This document shows positions 25,934 to 34,490 of a stretch of DNA of 64,000 bases, in pieces. The position numbers were made by a program, and so were the translations under genes. Origin of the DNA: Sporosarcina ureae. GTDB taxonomy: Bacteria; Bacillota; Bacilli; Bacillales_A; Planococcaceae. The notes beneath the pieces were generated by a model. That model was not told where the DNA came from, ran no database searches, and was given only the letters and a program-made list of their open reading frames with translations. Each line of letters opens with the position of its first letter. Within the stretch, counting starts at the first letter, position 1. Where the stretch lies: contig NZ_CP015348.1 in assembly GCF_002109325.1 (NCBI RefSeq), positions 647,501 through 711,500 of the forward strand. The letters are read 5' to 3'.

Positions 25934-27280
25934 TTACAGCATATACGAAATATCAGAAGCTACTGTTGGATATGCGAATGGCATCTTCTTTAATTCTTCG
26001 ACAGGAATTTGGAAACGAATCGCTAGGGCAAAATGGTTAATTAGTTCATCCGCTTCCCCACTCAATAGGTGGGCGCCGAGCACGACATCTTTCTCTTGAT
26101 CGATAATTACTTTAAATGCCGCTGCCCCTTCGTTCGTTCGTCTATATGTGAACCACTCCGTTGCATCTTGTGACTTTACGAACACTTTCAAACCGGACTC
26201 TTTTGCCTCTTGTTCGCTCATTCCGACTGATGCTAACTTTGGAACAGTGAATACAACAGAAGGAACTACTGGATAATCTGCTGTCTTATTATTCCCGTTG
26301 AGAAGATTCGAAGCCACTACATGTGATTCAATCGTCGCAACAGGCGTTAACGGAGGTGCGTCGCTTGAAGCCACATCACCCGCTGCGTATACATTAGGGT
26401 TACTAACACTTTGCATATATTCATTAACGCATACACCTTGTTTATCCCACTTCACATTTCCTTTTTCCAAGTCCATGTCTAGTGCAGGTACGCGACCTGC
26501 TCCATGTACAACAAGATCCGCTTTCCATTCTACTTCACGATCTTCTTGTTCTCCTTTAACCACAAATGCATTACCACATTTCTCAATTCCGTTTACAGGT
26601 GTATTAAGATGTACATGCACACCTACTTCCTTGGAACGTTTAATCAGCATTTTCACCAAATCTTGATCAAAGTTTTTTAAAGCCTTTTCACTTCTATGCA
26701 AAATATGCACTTCAGATCCTGCCCTTGCAGCAACATGTGCAAATTCGAATGAAATAAATCCGCCACCTATAAATACGATACGTTTTGGAAGTGTATCCAG
26801 TTCCATAAACTCATCACTCATCGTCAGATATTCTTCACCTTCTATATCCATTTTCATAGGTTCTGCACCTGTAGCAATAAGAATCTTTTTCCCTTTCAAT
26901 ACATCTGAACAGACTTTTAATTCCGTTTCACTTTGAAAAACTGCCTTGCCATGATACATATCAATTCCTAGTTTTCCATACTTCTCTTCTGTATCTTCAG
27001 GTATCGTTTGAGTAAACGTTCGTTTGAATTCCATTAATTCTGACCAATTAATTTTGCTATCTTCTTCGATACCTTTTCCGTGCATACGTTTATTCCAATC
27101 TATTAATTCAGCTGCTCCTACCAATACTTTCTTCGGATCGCAACCTCGCTGAGAACAGGTCCCCCCAAAGGGCCGGTCATCGATAATCGCAACGCTCCAG
27201 CCTTCTTTCTTACATTTTATTGCCGCAAGGGACCCTGCATTTCCGGTTCCGACCACTAGCAAATCATATTCTTTCACCAT
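25934..27280 (-). CDS. FAD-dependent pyridine nucleotide-disulfide oxidoreductase, class I
   Basis: 448 residues. FAD motif GTGNAGSLAA (residues about 11-20), redox-active GGTCSQRGCDPKKVL (Cys pair about 42 and 47), NAD(P) motif FIGGGFISFE near 170, second FAD motif VYAAGDVA near 297, and a C-terminal dimerisation domain with HLLSGEADELINHFALAI. This is the glutathione/mercuric-reductase/LPD superfamily, in a branch without an LPD-type partner nearby. The normal C-terminal HPT/HAH active-site motif is replaced by FAYPTVASD, so the electron acceptor is uncertain. A bacillithiol-disulfide or other low-molecular-weight disulfide is possible. Monocistronic. Confidence 0.83.
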   Translation of the reverse strand: MVKEYDLLVVGTGNAGSLAAIKCKKEGWSVAIIDDRPFGGTCSQRGCDPKKVLVGAAELIDWNKRMHGKGIEEDSKINWSELMEFKRTFTQTIPEDTEEKYGKLGIDMYHGKAVFQSETELKVCSDVLKGKKILIATGAEPMKMDIEGEEYLTMSDEFMELDTLPKRIVFIGGGFISFEFAHVAARAGSEVHILHRSEKALKNFDQDLVKMLIKRSKEVGVHVHLNTPVNGIEKCGNAFVVKGEQEDREVEWKADLVVHGAGRVPALDMDLEKGNVKWDKQGVCVNEYMQSVSNPNVYAAGDVASSDAPPLTPVATIESHVVASNLLNGNNKTADYPVVPSVVFTVPKLASVGMSEQEAKESGLKVFVKSQDATEWFTYRRTNEGAAAFKVIIDQEKDVVLGAHLLSGEADELINHFALAIRFQIPVEELKKMPFAYPTVASDISYML

Positions 27281-27424
27281 ACTCTATCTCCTCCACCTTT
27301 ACCTGCTATCGCAATTTTCTATTCTGTTATCAAATACCCTCTATTGTCCTTTATGACACGTGGAATCAATTATTCATTTTACTTCAAGCTATTTTGTAGC
27401 TTACATACTGTACAAGCAATATAC

Positions 27425-27460
27425 AAAACAATCGATAGCTAGTAGGCAGTCGATTGTTTT
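27425..27460 (-). terminator. Terminator of the rhodanese lipoprotein gene
   Basis: AAAACAATCGA (27425-27435) pairs with TCGATTGTTTT (27450-27460) around a 14-nt loop, just past the stop codon. Confidence 0.6.
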
Positions 27461-27464
27461 CTCT

Positions 27465-27842
27465 TTATTCTACTTCACCCTGCCAAGTTGACATGCCTTC
27501 TGAAACATTGATTACATCATACCCTTCGTCGAATAAAATCTCACTTGCCGTCTTCGAACGGCTTCCACTTCGGCAAACGACGACATACTTCTGGTCTTTA
27601 TCCAAACCAGTTCTATCACCAGTTTGTATTTGTGATAAAGGCATATTAATTGCCCCTATAATATGCCCGTCTTCAAATTCATCTATTTCTCTTACATCCA
27701 ATACTATATCGCCTTCCTTTTGCAAGGTTTCAATATCCTTCAAATCTACTGTTTGATAGACTTCTTCTTTCTTACCTTCATTTGTCGTACCGCAAGCTGC
27801 TAATACTAAAACGGTTACGATTAACCATAATATTTTTTTCAT
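27465..27842 (-). CDS. Rhodanese-domain lipoprotein
   Basis: About 125 residues from the ATG at 27842 (AGAGGTGA upstream). A signal peptide with lipobox LAAC is followed by one rhodanese domain: VDLKDIETLQKEGDIVLDVREIDEF, HIIGAINMP, and the active-site loop VVCRSGSRSKTA with the persulfide Cys. Attached to the outer face of the membrane, it may handle sulfane sulfur or act in redox chemistry. Monocistronic, divergent from the MFS pump. Confidence 0.88.
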   Translation of the reverse strand: MKKILWLIVTVLVLAACGTTNEGKKEEVYQTVDLKDIETLQKEGDIVLDVREIDEFEDGHIIGAINMPLSQIQTGDRTGLDKDQKYVVVCRSGSRSKTASEILFDEGYDVINVSEGMSTWQGEVE

Positions 27843-28030
27843 AACTTCACCTCTATACGATTTTCTTCTATTGTATTTCAATGATGTTATAACGCAAAAA
27901 ATGATGACTAGAACACTTAACAGTTTTTTGATTTGAGGAACATATTAATCATGCACTGAGAGAATAATACTGCTAAAATTAAGTAGCTCATATATTCTTA
28001 TGAAGTGCAGGCGTTAAAGGAGTGGAATAA

Positions 28031-29533
28031 ATGGATGATAAGAAAACGCTGCGTTTAGTTCTAGCTGGTATCTTGCTCGGTATTTTAATGTCCGCGATGG
28101 ATAATACCATTGTCGCAACTGCACTCGGGTCAATTCTAGGTGATTTAGGTGGAGTCGATAGTTATATATGGATTACTTCTGCTTACGCAGTAGCTGTACT
28201 TGCCGGGATGCCGATTTTTGGTAAGTTATCAGATATGTATGGCCGCAAAAGATTTTTCATGTTTGGTATTATTGTTTTTATGATTGGTTCAGCACTATGC
28301 GGTGTTGCACAATCCGTGCCACAGTTAGCTGTTTTTCGTGCTATTCAAGGAATTGGCGGAGGCGCTTTACTTCCCATCGCGTTCACTATTGTATTTGACG
28401 TATTCCCTCCAGAAAAACGTGGCAAAATGACAGGTATTCTAGGTGCAGTCTTTGGAGCATCCAGTGTCATCGGTCCATTACTTGGTGCTTGGATTACGGA
28501 GTCTATTAGTTGGCATTGGGTATTCTATGTCAATATTCCCATTGGACTCGTTTCCTTATTTCTAATTTATCGCTTTTATAAAGAAGCAACTGAACCTTCC
28601 AAGCAAGCTATTGATTGGCTCGGTGCGATTACACTAGTCACTGCCATTGTCAGTTTGATGTTTGGACTTGAATTTGGCGGTAAACAATTTGCGTGGTCCT
28701 CTTGGCAAAGCATTACATTATTTAGTCTATTTACGGTATTTTTCATTATATTTTTAGTAGCAGAGACGAAAGCGAAAGAACCGATTATCTCATTTTGGAT
28801 GTTCAAAAGCCGTCTTTTCGCCTCTTCACAAGTCTTAGCACTTCTTTACGGTGCTACTTTCATAGGTTTAACAATCTTCATTCCTCTTTTCGTGCAAGCT
28901 GTATATGGTGGCTCCGCAACGAATGCCGGAATTATCCTTATGCCGATGTTACTTGGATCGGTCGTCGGAAGTGCGCTGGGCGGTATCTTACAGACTAAAA
29001 CGAGTTATCGAAAAATCATGGTTATTTCCGTAATTGCCTATTCGATCGGAATGCTATTGATGAGTACGATTACCCCTGATACTTCTCGTTCCATCCTATC
29101 TTTCTATATGATGTTTGTTGGATTTGGTGTCGGATTTTCCTTCTCACTTTTACCAGCTGCCACTGTGCACAATATGGATTTCCGATTCAGAGGTTCAGCC
29201 AACTCAACAAATGCTTTTTTCCGATCATTAGGATTGGCACTGGGCATCACGATCTTCGGAGCAATCCAAACCAAATTATTGGCAAGTGAATTGGCATCCG
29301 GTTTTGCTAAACTCCCTAACGGAGACAATAGTGCCGTGGGTAGTATACAAAACGCTTTTTTACCTGAAGTCCGCAAAACCATTCCAGAAGATATATTGAA
29401 TGTCATGACAAATGCTATGTCTAATTCTATTTCTACGACATTTCTATGGGCACTCATTCCGGTTGCCATTTCTATACTAGCCGTATTCTATATGGGGCCA
29501 GAACGATTGATCATACCAAATCAAAAGAAATAG
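28031..29533 (+). CDS. MFS multidrug efflux transporter, DHA2 (14-TMS) family
   Basis: 500 residues. The N-terminus LGILMSAMDNTIVATALGSI is DHA2 motif D1; GKLSDMYGRKRFFM is motif A; IQGIGGGALLPIAFTIV and GAVFGASSVIGPLLGAWI (motif C of proton antiporters) follow, with about 14 hydrophobic helices. It would export drugs or metabolites by proton antiport. GGAG precedes the ATG by 8 nt. No regulator is adjacent; an OmpR-type regulator remnant and IS30 lie directly downstream. Confidence 0.88.
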   Translation: MDDKKTLRLVLAGILLGILMSAMDNTIVATALGSILGDLGGVDSYIWITSAYAVAVLAGMPIFGKLSDMYGRKRFFMFGIIVFMIGSALCGVAQSVPQLAVFRAIQGIGGGALLPIAFTIVFDVFPPEKRGKMTGILGAVFGASSVIGPLLGAWITESISWHWVFYVNIPIGLVSLFLIYRFYKEATEPSKQAIDWLGAITLVTAIVSLMFGLEFGGKQFAWSSWQSITLFSLFTVFFIIFLVAETKAKEPIISFWMFKSRLFASSQVLALLYGATFIGLTIFIPLFVQAVYGGSATNAGIILMPMLLGSVVGSALGGILQTKTSYRKIMVISVIAYSIGMLLMSTITPDTSRSILSFYMMFVGFGVGFSFSLLPAATVHNMDFRFRGSANSTNAFFRSLGLALGITIFGAIQTKLLASELASGFAKLPNGDNSAVGSIQNAFLPEVRKTIPEDILNVMTNAMSNSISTTFLWALIPVAISILAVFYMGPERLIIPNQKK

Positions 29534-29544
29534 TAAATGGTCAA

Positions 29545-29680
29545 TAATAAATCGATACATCGTTATCGGATGAGCATTGTCAGCGTCAACTTCATTCCAT
29601 CCATGTTCATACAATTCTTTTTTCGGAAAGATTCTCTCTAGGTTTTGCACAAAAAATTTAATCCTAAATTGCAATATTAA
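29545..29680 (-). pseudogene. Remnant of an OmpR-family winged-helix response regulator
   Basis: The reverse frame here reads FFVQNLERIFPKKELYEHGW followed by NEVDADN...ITMY. It resembles the C-terminal winged helix of OmpR/PhoB-type regulators (pattern FLxQNPxRVFSKEqLYExVWxE...DDNTVxVHI). No receiver domain is found on either side; the frame enters the IS30 left inverted repeat and there is no matching sequence beyond the right end. It is best read as a leftover of a gene broken by insertion and deletion. Homology was judged by eye on about 35 residues, so this is tentative. Confidence 0.4.
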
Positions 29681-30903
29681 ATTAGCCACTTAGATAAAAT
29701 CCAGTGTATGTATGAAGGGGAATGTGATCCCTCAATTAACGGGTTAGTTTTGGAAATACTATGCTAACCTAGCCAACTCTTCTTCAAACAAAACGGATGG
29801 CTGTCGATAGTTCAAAATCTTCCTAGGCAACTGATTCAGTGTCTGATAAATACGTTGAATAGACTCTGTAGAGTAATCAGAAATTGCTTTTCCTTTGGGA
29901 ATATATCGTCTGAGCAGACCATTGTGTCGCTCGTTAGATCCTCTTTCATACGGTGCATATGGACGAGCGAAATAGACGTCAGTAACACCTTGAAGACTCT
30001 TTGTCAGATTAGAAAACTCGCTGCCGTTATCCGACGTAATCGTTTTGAATACTTGAGAAAACAGCTCACCAAAATCCTGTCGTAACTGGTTGATCGCAAA
30101 GTCCACCGAATCATGATCTTGATCATCTAGGAGGATGGCATAATAGTTTCTCGTTTTACGTTCAACGAGCGTCAATAATGCGTTGTCATCAGACTTCTGT
30201 CCTTCTACCGTATCAATTTCCCAATGACCGAATTCTTGACGATCTTCAATTTCAACGGGACGTTCAGCGATGCTCATGCCCAAAATACGACGGTTTCTTC
30301 GGATGTGTTTCACTTTGGTGTTCCGTCTCAGTTTCATCGGCAAGTCTATATTTCGAACGCGTAATACGTCTAAATCAATGTAGTTATACAGGGTTTTCGT
30401 GGACACAGTAGGTCGGTCTTTCCACTCTTCTTGAAGGCTTGTAAACCCGACGACTGCGTCTGGTGACCAGTCCTGATCTAGGATTTTATCACACGCGAAA
30501 TTGACAAATTCATTGGCCATAAGCAGCTTACTTTTTGCGCCGCACTGAAGTCGATTTCGTTCATATATCGCCTGTCCCGTTTCAGCGAAATAGGCTGTAT
30601 AGGATGTGCGTCCAGTTTTGAGTTGGATTGTGGTTCCACGCTTTAATTCATTCGCGATGGTTTGATGAACGCGTCCTAAGCGTCTACCGATCTCTCGGTT
30701 GGTATGTCCATCCTTGTGAAGCGCCTCGATTTGACCGCGCTCAAAAGCTGACAGGTGTTTATTTTTACGGTTTTGTATGGTACTCTCAAGTTGTGCCACT
30801 ATAAAACTTCCTCTCATTGTTAGTCTCGCAACTTCAATGATACACGAATTTTATAGTGGCATTTTTTTGTTTGGATTTAGGTGGCTAACTTGATTGTACA
30901 ATT
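29667..30903 (-). mobile_element. IS30-family insertion sequence
   Basis: Imperfect terminal inverted repeats of 29 bp (29667-29695 and 30875-30903) match at 22 positions, including the shared core TTAGCCAC. They enclose one complete transposase gene; the element is about 1.24 kb. No clear target duplication is visible (flanks CTA and GGC), so either the ends are off by a few bases or a rearrangement followed insertion. The gene looks intact, so the copy may be active. Confidence 0.8.
29759..30799 (-). CDS. IS30-family transposase
   Basis: About 346 residues. An N-terminal helix-turn-helix (HLSAFERGQIEALHKDG, then NREIGRRLGRVHQTIANELKR) is followed by the DDE core: Asp in HWEIDTVEGQ, Asp in ITSDNGSEF, Glu in YERGSNERHNGLLRRYIPKG, the last being the IS30 family signature. 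All catalytic residues are present. The GTG at 30799 has AGAGGAAG 7 nt upstream and is preferred over the ATG at 30817. Confidence 0.93.
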   Translation of the reverse strand: MAQLESTIQNRKNKHLSAFERGQIEALHKDGHTNREIGRRLGRVHQTIANELKRGTTIQLKTGRTSYTAYFAETGQAIYERNRLQCGAKSKLLMANEFVNFACDKILDQDWSPDAVVGFTSLQEEWKDRPTVSTKTLYNYIDLDVLRVRNIDLPMKLRRNTKVKHIRRNRRILGMSIAERPVEIEDRQEFGHWEIDTVEGQKSDDNALLTLVERKTRNYYAILLDDQDHDSVDFAINQLRQDFGELFSQVFKTITSDNGSEFSNLTKSLQGVTDVYFARPYAPYERGSNERHNGLLRRYIPKGKAISDYSTESIQRIYQTLNQLPRKILNYRQPSVLFEEELARLA

Positions 30904-30934
30904 GGCCCAAAAAATTTAATTGAACAAAATCCAT

Positions 30935-30979
30935 AAAAAAAGCTCTAACGAGAATGTACTTTATCTCGTTAGGGCTTTT
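30935..30979 (-). terminator. Terminator of the yhfC-DUF3887 operon
   Basis: AGCTCTAACGAGA (30941-30953) pairs with TCTCGTTAGGGCT (30964-30976). The reverse strand continues into seven T (30934-30940). Confidence 0.85.
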
Positions 30980-30989
30980 ATAGTGGTAT

Positions 30990-31370
30990 TTATTTCACAA
31001 AAAATCCTGCGATTTGTTGCTGGTCATCAAACGTAATCGTATAGACACGTTTATCTTCTTTATATTCAGCAGCAATCGACGCTACAAAATACTGCTCTTT
31101 TTTTGCAACAGACTCTTTTTCGAAATTGACAAACTCCCCTGATTCTTTCACAATATCTGATACTTCCTTTAGTTGCTCCACAGATAAAGAATCCTTCATC
31201 GTGGCATCAAACATTTCACGCATATCATCAAATTTTTCTTCATTCAATAACGTGATGGCTTCTTTCGATTTTTCTATGTACTGAGCAGCCTCAGATTCAT
31301 CTACTGTGTTTTTACCACATGCAGCAAGCAATAAAACGACTGCCATAGTCAATAGGACAAGTTTTTTCAT
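30990..31370 (-). CDS. DUF3887 lipoprotein
   Basis: 126 residues with a signal peptide and lipobox LAAC (Cys 19). The mature part is a small alpha/beta domain of the DUF3887 type (KFDDMREMFDATMKDSLS, ending YTITFDDQQQIAGFFVK). These domains often stand alone or precede hydrolases in Bacillota; function unknown. The start overlaps the stop of the upstream yhfC-like gene by one base (TAATG), so the two are translationally coupled. Confidence 0.8.
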   Translation of the reverse strand: MKKLVLLTMAVVLLLAACGKNTVDESEAAQYIEKSKEAITLLNEEKFDDMREMFDATMKDSLSVEQLKEVSDIVKESGEFVNFEKESVAKKEQYFVASIAAEYKEDKRVYTITFDDQQQIAGFFVK

Positions 31371-32041
31371 TACCAGACTTCCCTCCTTTTACTATAGATT
31401 CCGTAGCTAATGACGCTAACCGCCACGAATGCAAGAATACTCTCTATTGATACTACCACATACTCTTGCGGAATAAATACAGGCAAAATTCCAATCATTG
31501 AGTCAATCGCTGTATGTATGGCAATAGCAATCACCAGATAGGAAAGACGTTTCTGTTTTATGCCGCGCAGGACGATAATTGACAGTCCTATATGCAGCAG
31601 CATAGCAAAGAATCGCTCTACACCCGCTAAAGCAAGCATTCCGCTACCTGCTGTAAATGGATACACTGAGAGCATAGGAATGCCGACAAGTATCAGCGCT
31701 TCAATACCACCATGCCCTGCTCCAAATAAAAATCCTGATAGCCAGTCCCTTTGCTTCATCAAATACCGCATAGCAAGATAGCGTGCTCCTTCTTCAAATA
31801 GCGCAGCGGAGAATCCAAGCACGATAGCGTACTGTATGGGATGTACACTACTAAAAAACAAAAAGTCTATACTGTTCTTTTCCACGTATTGTAAAAGTGG
31901 GATGCGTATGAGCAACTGGGATACAGTAAACGCTAGAACACCTAGGAAGAAAGGGATCCATCGTTTTTTAAGGATTGCATATATAACGAATGACAATGGT
32001 AAAACAATAGCTATAATGATTGTGAAAATCCAGCCTGTCAT
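31370..32041 (-). CDS. yhfC: YhfC-family intramembrane metalloprotease-like protein
   Basis: 223 residues and about seven transmembrane helices. FEEGARYLAMRY (Glu-Glu near 81) and GAGHGGIEA (His near 110), with a late HTAID motif, form the putative metal-binding glutamate-histidine set of the YhfC family, related to PrsW/CPBP intramembrane proteases. Substrate unknown. AAAGGAG is 10 nt before the ATG. Its downstream partner is a DUF3887 lipoprotein, a possible substrate or cofactor (inference). Confidence 0.8.
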   Translation of the reverse strand: MTGWIFTIIIAIVLPLSFVIYAILKKRWIPFFLGVLAFTVSQLLIRIPLLQYVEKNSIDFLFFSSVHPIQYAIVLGFSAALFEEGARYLAMRYLMKQRDWLSGFLFGAGHGGIEALILVGIPMLSVYPFTAGSGMLALAGVERFFAMLLHIGLSIIVLRGIKQKRLSYLVIAIAIHTAIDSMIGILPVFIPQEYVVVSIESILAFVAVSVISYGIYSKRREVW

Positions 32042-32115
32042 TCCGTCATCACTCCTTTACCCCCATTATATTGATACCCCTAGTCTATCAATATCCTTTT
32101 AGTTTGGGAATGATC

Positions 32116-32514
32116 TTATTGGAAATGAACTACTATCTCCAGTAAGTCCATTGCTGATTGCACTTCGGAAAGTTCATAGACCACAGAACCTTTCGCCCAA
32201 ATCGCATAATGATTTTCACTTGTTGCATCCAACCGAATCGATCCATGTTGTTTCGGGATAGGAAGACGGTGAGTTTCCAAGTAGTCTACAGCTTTTCTAC
32301 CTAAGTCTACTCCTTTTTCTGGCTGTTCAATTGATGTATGTGTGGCAAGCGACCATCTACCCTCATTCCAACTCGTCCATAAGTTTCCGACACCTGCATC
32401 TTGATAACCCGTAATATCATGACCGAGATCCACTTCTTCACCTCCAACTTTTGCGTAATCTTCAAACGCAACTTTAGTTTCTGCTTGCCCTTCTTGATCT
32501 TTATAATCATTCAC
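32116..32514 (-). CDS. C-terminal part of a frameshifted lipoprotein
   Basis: This frame is open from upstream of 32541 to the stop at 32116 and encodes about 132 residues beyond its first in-frame GTG (32514). The GTG has no ribosome binding site. The frame continues upstream without a stop through KLATLLVNDYKDQE into the A-rich run where the N-terminal frame (32526-32930) ends, so it is the second half of one gene rather than a separate one. The protein is soluble and secreted if joined; regularly spaced Trp and Gly residues (NLWTSWNEGRW) suggest a beta-rich fold. Family not recognised. Confidence 0.6.
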   Translation of the reverse strand: MNDYKDQEGQAETKVAFEDYAKVGGEEVDLGHDITGYQDAGVGNLWTSWNEGRWSLATHTSIEQPEKGVDLGRKAVDYLETHRLPIPKQHGSIRLDATSENHYAIWAKGSVVYELSEVQSAMDLLEIVVHFQ

Positions 32515-32525
32515 TAGTAAAGTCG

Positions 32526-32930
32526 CTAGTTTTTCTTTTTTGTATGCCCGTCAAATAATGCTGCATTATTTATTGGAACTGGTTCATCCGTAACAAAAAA
32601 GGTGATTTGATACGTTGTGGACTCGGAACTTGTAGTAGCTGTTAGATGTTGGTCCGTTGTAATCGGTAATTTATCAGGCAACACTATGTCAAAGTTTGTA
32701 GTAGAAATTTGATCCTTTATGGCCGAGAGTACTTCCTCTTGTGTCAAATCGTCTATCTGTTCAGATGCTATTTGCTCTCCATTTGATTCCTGATCTTGAA
32801 CAGTAAGTGTTTCTCCTTCTGATTTCGAGGGTTGTTCAATAGAAGTTTTTTCTGTTTCTGTTTCAGCAGAGCACGCACTCAATAAACCGAGTGATAAAAT
32901 GACATTGCTTATATAGATTCTTTTTTTCAT
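32526..32930 (-). CDS. N-terminal part of a frameshifted lipoprotein
   Basis: 134 residues with a signal peptide and lipobox LLSAC (Cys 20), then an acidic, Ser/Thr/Glu-rich linker (about 21-60) and the start of a folded domain. It ends in TKKKN and a TAG at 32526-32528, directly after an A AAA AAG heptamer. A one-base backward shift there continues into the downstream frame for about 140 more residues. Either a recent single-A deletion has broken the gene or ribosomes shift to make the full protein of roughly 270 residues. Confidence 0.65.
   Translation of the reverse strand: MKKRIYISNVILSLGLLSACSAETETEKTSIEQPSKSEGETLTVQDQESNGEQIASEQIDDLTQEEVLSAIKDQISTTNFDIVLPDKLPITTDQHLTATTSSESTTYQITFFVTDEPVPINNAALFDGHTKKKN
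32535..32541 (-). other. A AAA AAG slippery heptamer (possible -1 frameshift site)
   Basis: The zero frame reads ACA AAA AAG AAA AAC TAG. The heptamer A AAA AAG is in the exact X XXY YYZ phase needed for tandem -1 slippage, as in dnaX of enterobacteria. After slippage the reading becomes AAA AAA GAA AAA CTA GCG and continues in the open downstream frame. Five bases further ACTAG can pair with CTAGT across an 8-nt loop, a weak stem. Confidence 0.5.
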
Positions 32931-33044
32931 TATATTCAGCTCCTTTCACATGTTTTTCCCGCTATACTACTAGATAATCTTAAAAGAATGCAAAGAATCT
33001 ACCAGAACATATAGTCCATGAACTGATAGAGTACTTCTGTATAA

Positions 33045-34310
33045 CTATTCCCTTAATCCTACATACTCTTCTATAGTGTTTTGTTTTACATATATCTCTT
33101 TAGCGAGTGCCAATCCAACATAGCGGTAATGCCAAGATTCATGCATATAGCCCGTAATGTCTTCTTTTCCTTTAGGATACCGCATGACAAAACCATATCG
33201 GTATGCATTTGTTGCCAGCCATTTCCCAGCCTTGGTTGAACCAAATGACGCATTCGCCCAATGTCTCGGAGCATTCGCTTCACCGATATCAAATGCAAGT
33301 CCTGATTGATGTTCAGAATACCCGGGTCTGGCACTATAACGGTCAGCTGCTTTTGTTCCGTCTCGTTTTACATATTTTGTGTATAAATTCGTTTGATAAT
33401 CAAATGAACGATACGTGCTAAATGCAGTTAATTTGATGCCTGACTTCTTCGCATCAGCAGCCATCTTCGTAAATTGTGCACGTGCAGTCCGGTCTTCGCC
33501 AGGCGCATAGTTCTTCGGCAAAGGATACTGCTTGTTGACAAGTAAAACTCCTTTTATATAGATAGGTTTCTCTGGCAGTAGCTGGCCTTCAATATATTTA
33601 TCTGCAGGCAAGAAAATGGTAGGTTTTACGCGTGGATCCACCCGTGAGATAGCCTGTAGCTTTACTTTATTTACGACTGCAGAATTACTTCCAGCCGGCA
33701 ATTTATCCTGGAGAACAGTTGGTGCTACTTCCTTTTTGTTCTGCTGATCTAGTCGATGGAAGAATAATACGGCCTGTGCCCGGGTCAAACGATTTTTAGC
33801 TCCATACTTCTCGAGTAATGTATTAGCATGTGGAACTTGTCCAACTGTAATCTGCTCGTCGAATAAATACTGTATGGATTTCTCCAGTTGATAAGCTTGG
33901 CCGTTCACGTACGAAATGACTTGTGCCAAAACTCCTCGAGTCACGGGTTTATTCCGGTAACTTCTATCCTCATAGCCGACTAAAGGTACTTTAAATCTTG
34001 CTAATGCTTCATATATACTGTTCGACCATATTTTATTATCATGGGCTATATATAGTGCACTTTCATCTTGAATTACCTTGTAGTAACGCGTAAGAATCGC
34101 AGCGAAATGGGCTTCTGTGAGCCAGCTATTTGGCCGGAAGGTATGATCTTCGAAACCACCGACCAATCCTTTTGAATAAGCCCATTCGATAGAGTCAGCA
34201 GATGGGTACGATTGAATGTCCGTAAATTCATGTGCGTGCACTTCTTTTACTGTGAAATTTAACATAAAGCCTAACAAACAAATAGTGAGGATCGATGTGA
34301 TTTTTTTCAT
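33045..34310 (-). CDS. SLH-domain D-alanyl-D-alanine carboxypeptidase (VanY/DdcY type)
   Basis: 421 residues. After a signal peptide (about 1-26) come S-layer-homology repeats (FTDIQSYPSADSIEWAYSKG, FRPNSWLTEAHFAAIL; further repeats to about 190) that would tether it to the cell wall. A linker leads to a VanY peptidase M15B domain (about 260-410) with TAFSTYRSFDYQ, the zinc ligands in SEHQSGLAFDIG and the HESWHYRYVG terminus. It trims the terminal D-Ala of peptidoglycan stems. AGGAGATC lies before the ATG. Monocistronic. Confidence 0.9.
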   Translation of the reverse strand: MKKITSILTICLLGFMLNFTVKEVHAHEFTDIQSYPSADSIEWAYSKGLVGGFEDHTFRPNSWLTEAHFAAILTRYYKVIQDESALYIAHDNKIWSNSIYEALARFKVPLVGYEDRSYRNKPVTRGVLAQVISYVNGQAYQLEKSIQYLFDEQITVGQVPHANTLLEKYGAKNRLTRAQAVLFFHRLDQQNKKEVAPTVLQDKLPAGSNSAVVNKVKLQAISRVDPRVKPTIFLPADKYIEGQLLPEKPIYIKGVLLVNKQYPLPKNYAPGEDRTARAQFTKMAADAKKSGIKLTAFSTYRSFDYQTNLYTKYVKRDGTKAADRYSARPGYSEHQSGLAFDIGEANAPRHWANASFGSTKAGKWLATNAYRYGFVMRYPKGKEDITGYMHESWHYRYVGLALAKEIYVKQNTIEEYVGLRE

Positions 34311-34331
34311 TAGTATGATCTCCTTTAATGT

Positions 34332-34380
34332 AAAAACAGCTGTTCATAAAGTCCGTTTTGAATGACTTCATGAACAGCTG
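34332..34380. terminator. Hairpin between the diguanylate cyclase and SLH-VanY genes
   Basis: CAGCTGTTCAT (34337-34347) pairs with ATGAACAGCTG (34370-34380). An inner AAGTC/GACTT extends the stem. On the reverse strand it ends in TTTTTA, so it can terminate transcription arriving from the cyclase gene. It may also lie in the 5' region of the VanY gene. Confidence 0.6.
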
Positions 34381-34490
34381 AGTTCTCAGTGTTATTCTTT
34401 GACTAACTTGACTGAACTCGCTTTGATAACCGTTTTAGAGTAACAATATGTAACTGCCTGATAGAATTCCCCTATCACCTATATCAATCA

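Noticed and set aside
29667-30903. Target-site duplication of IS30
   Set aside because: Flanking bases on the two sides do not match for any plausible end; none reported.
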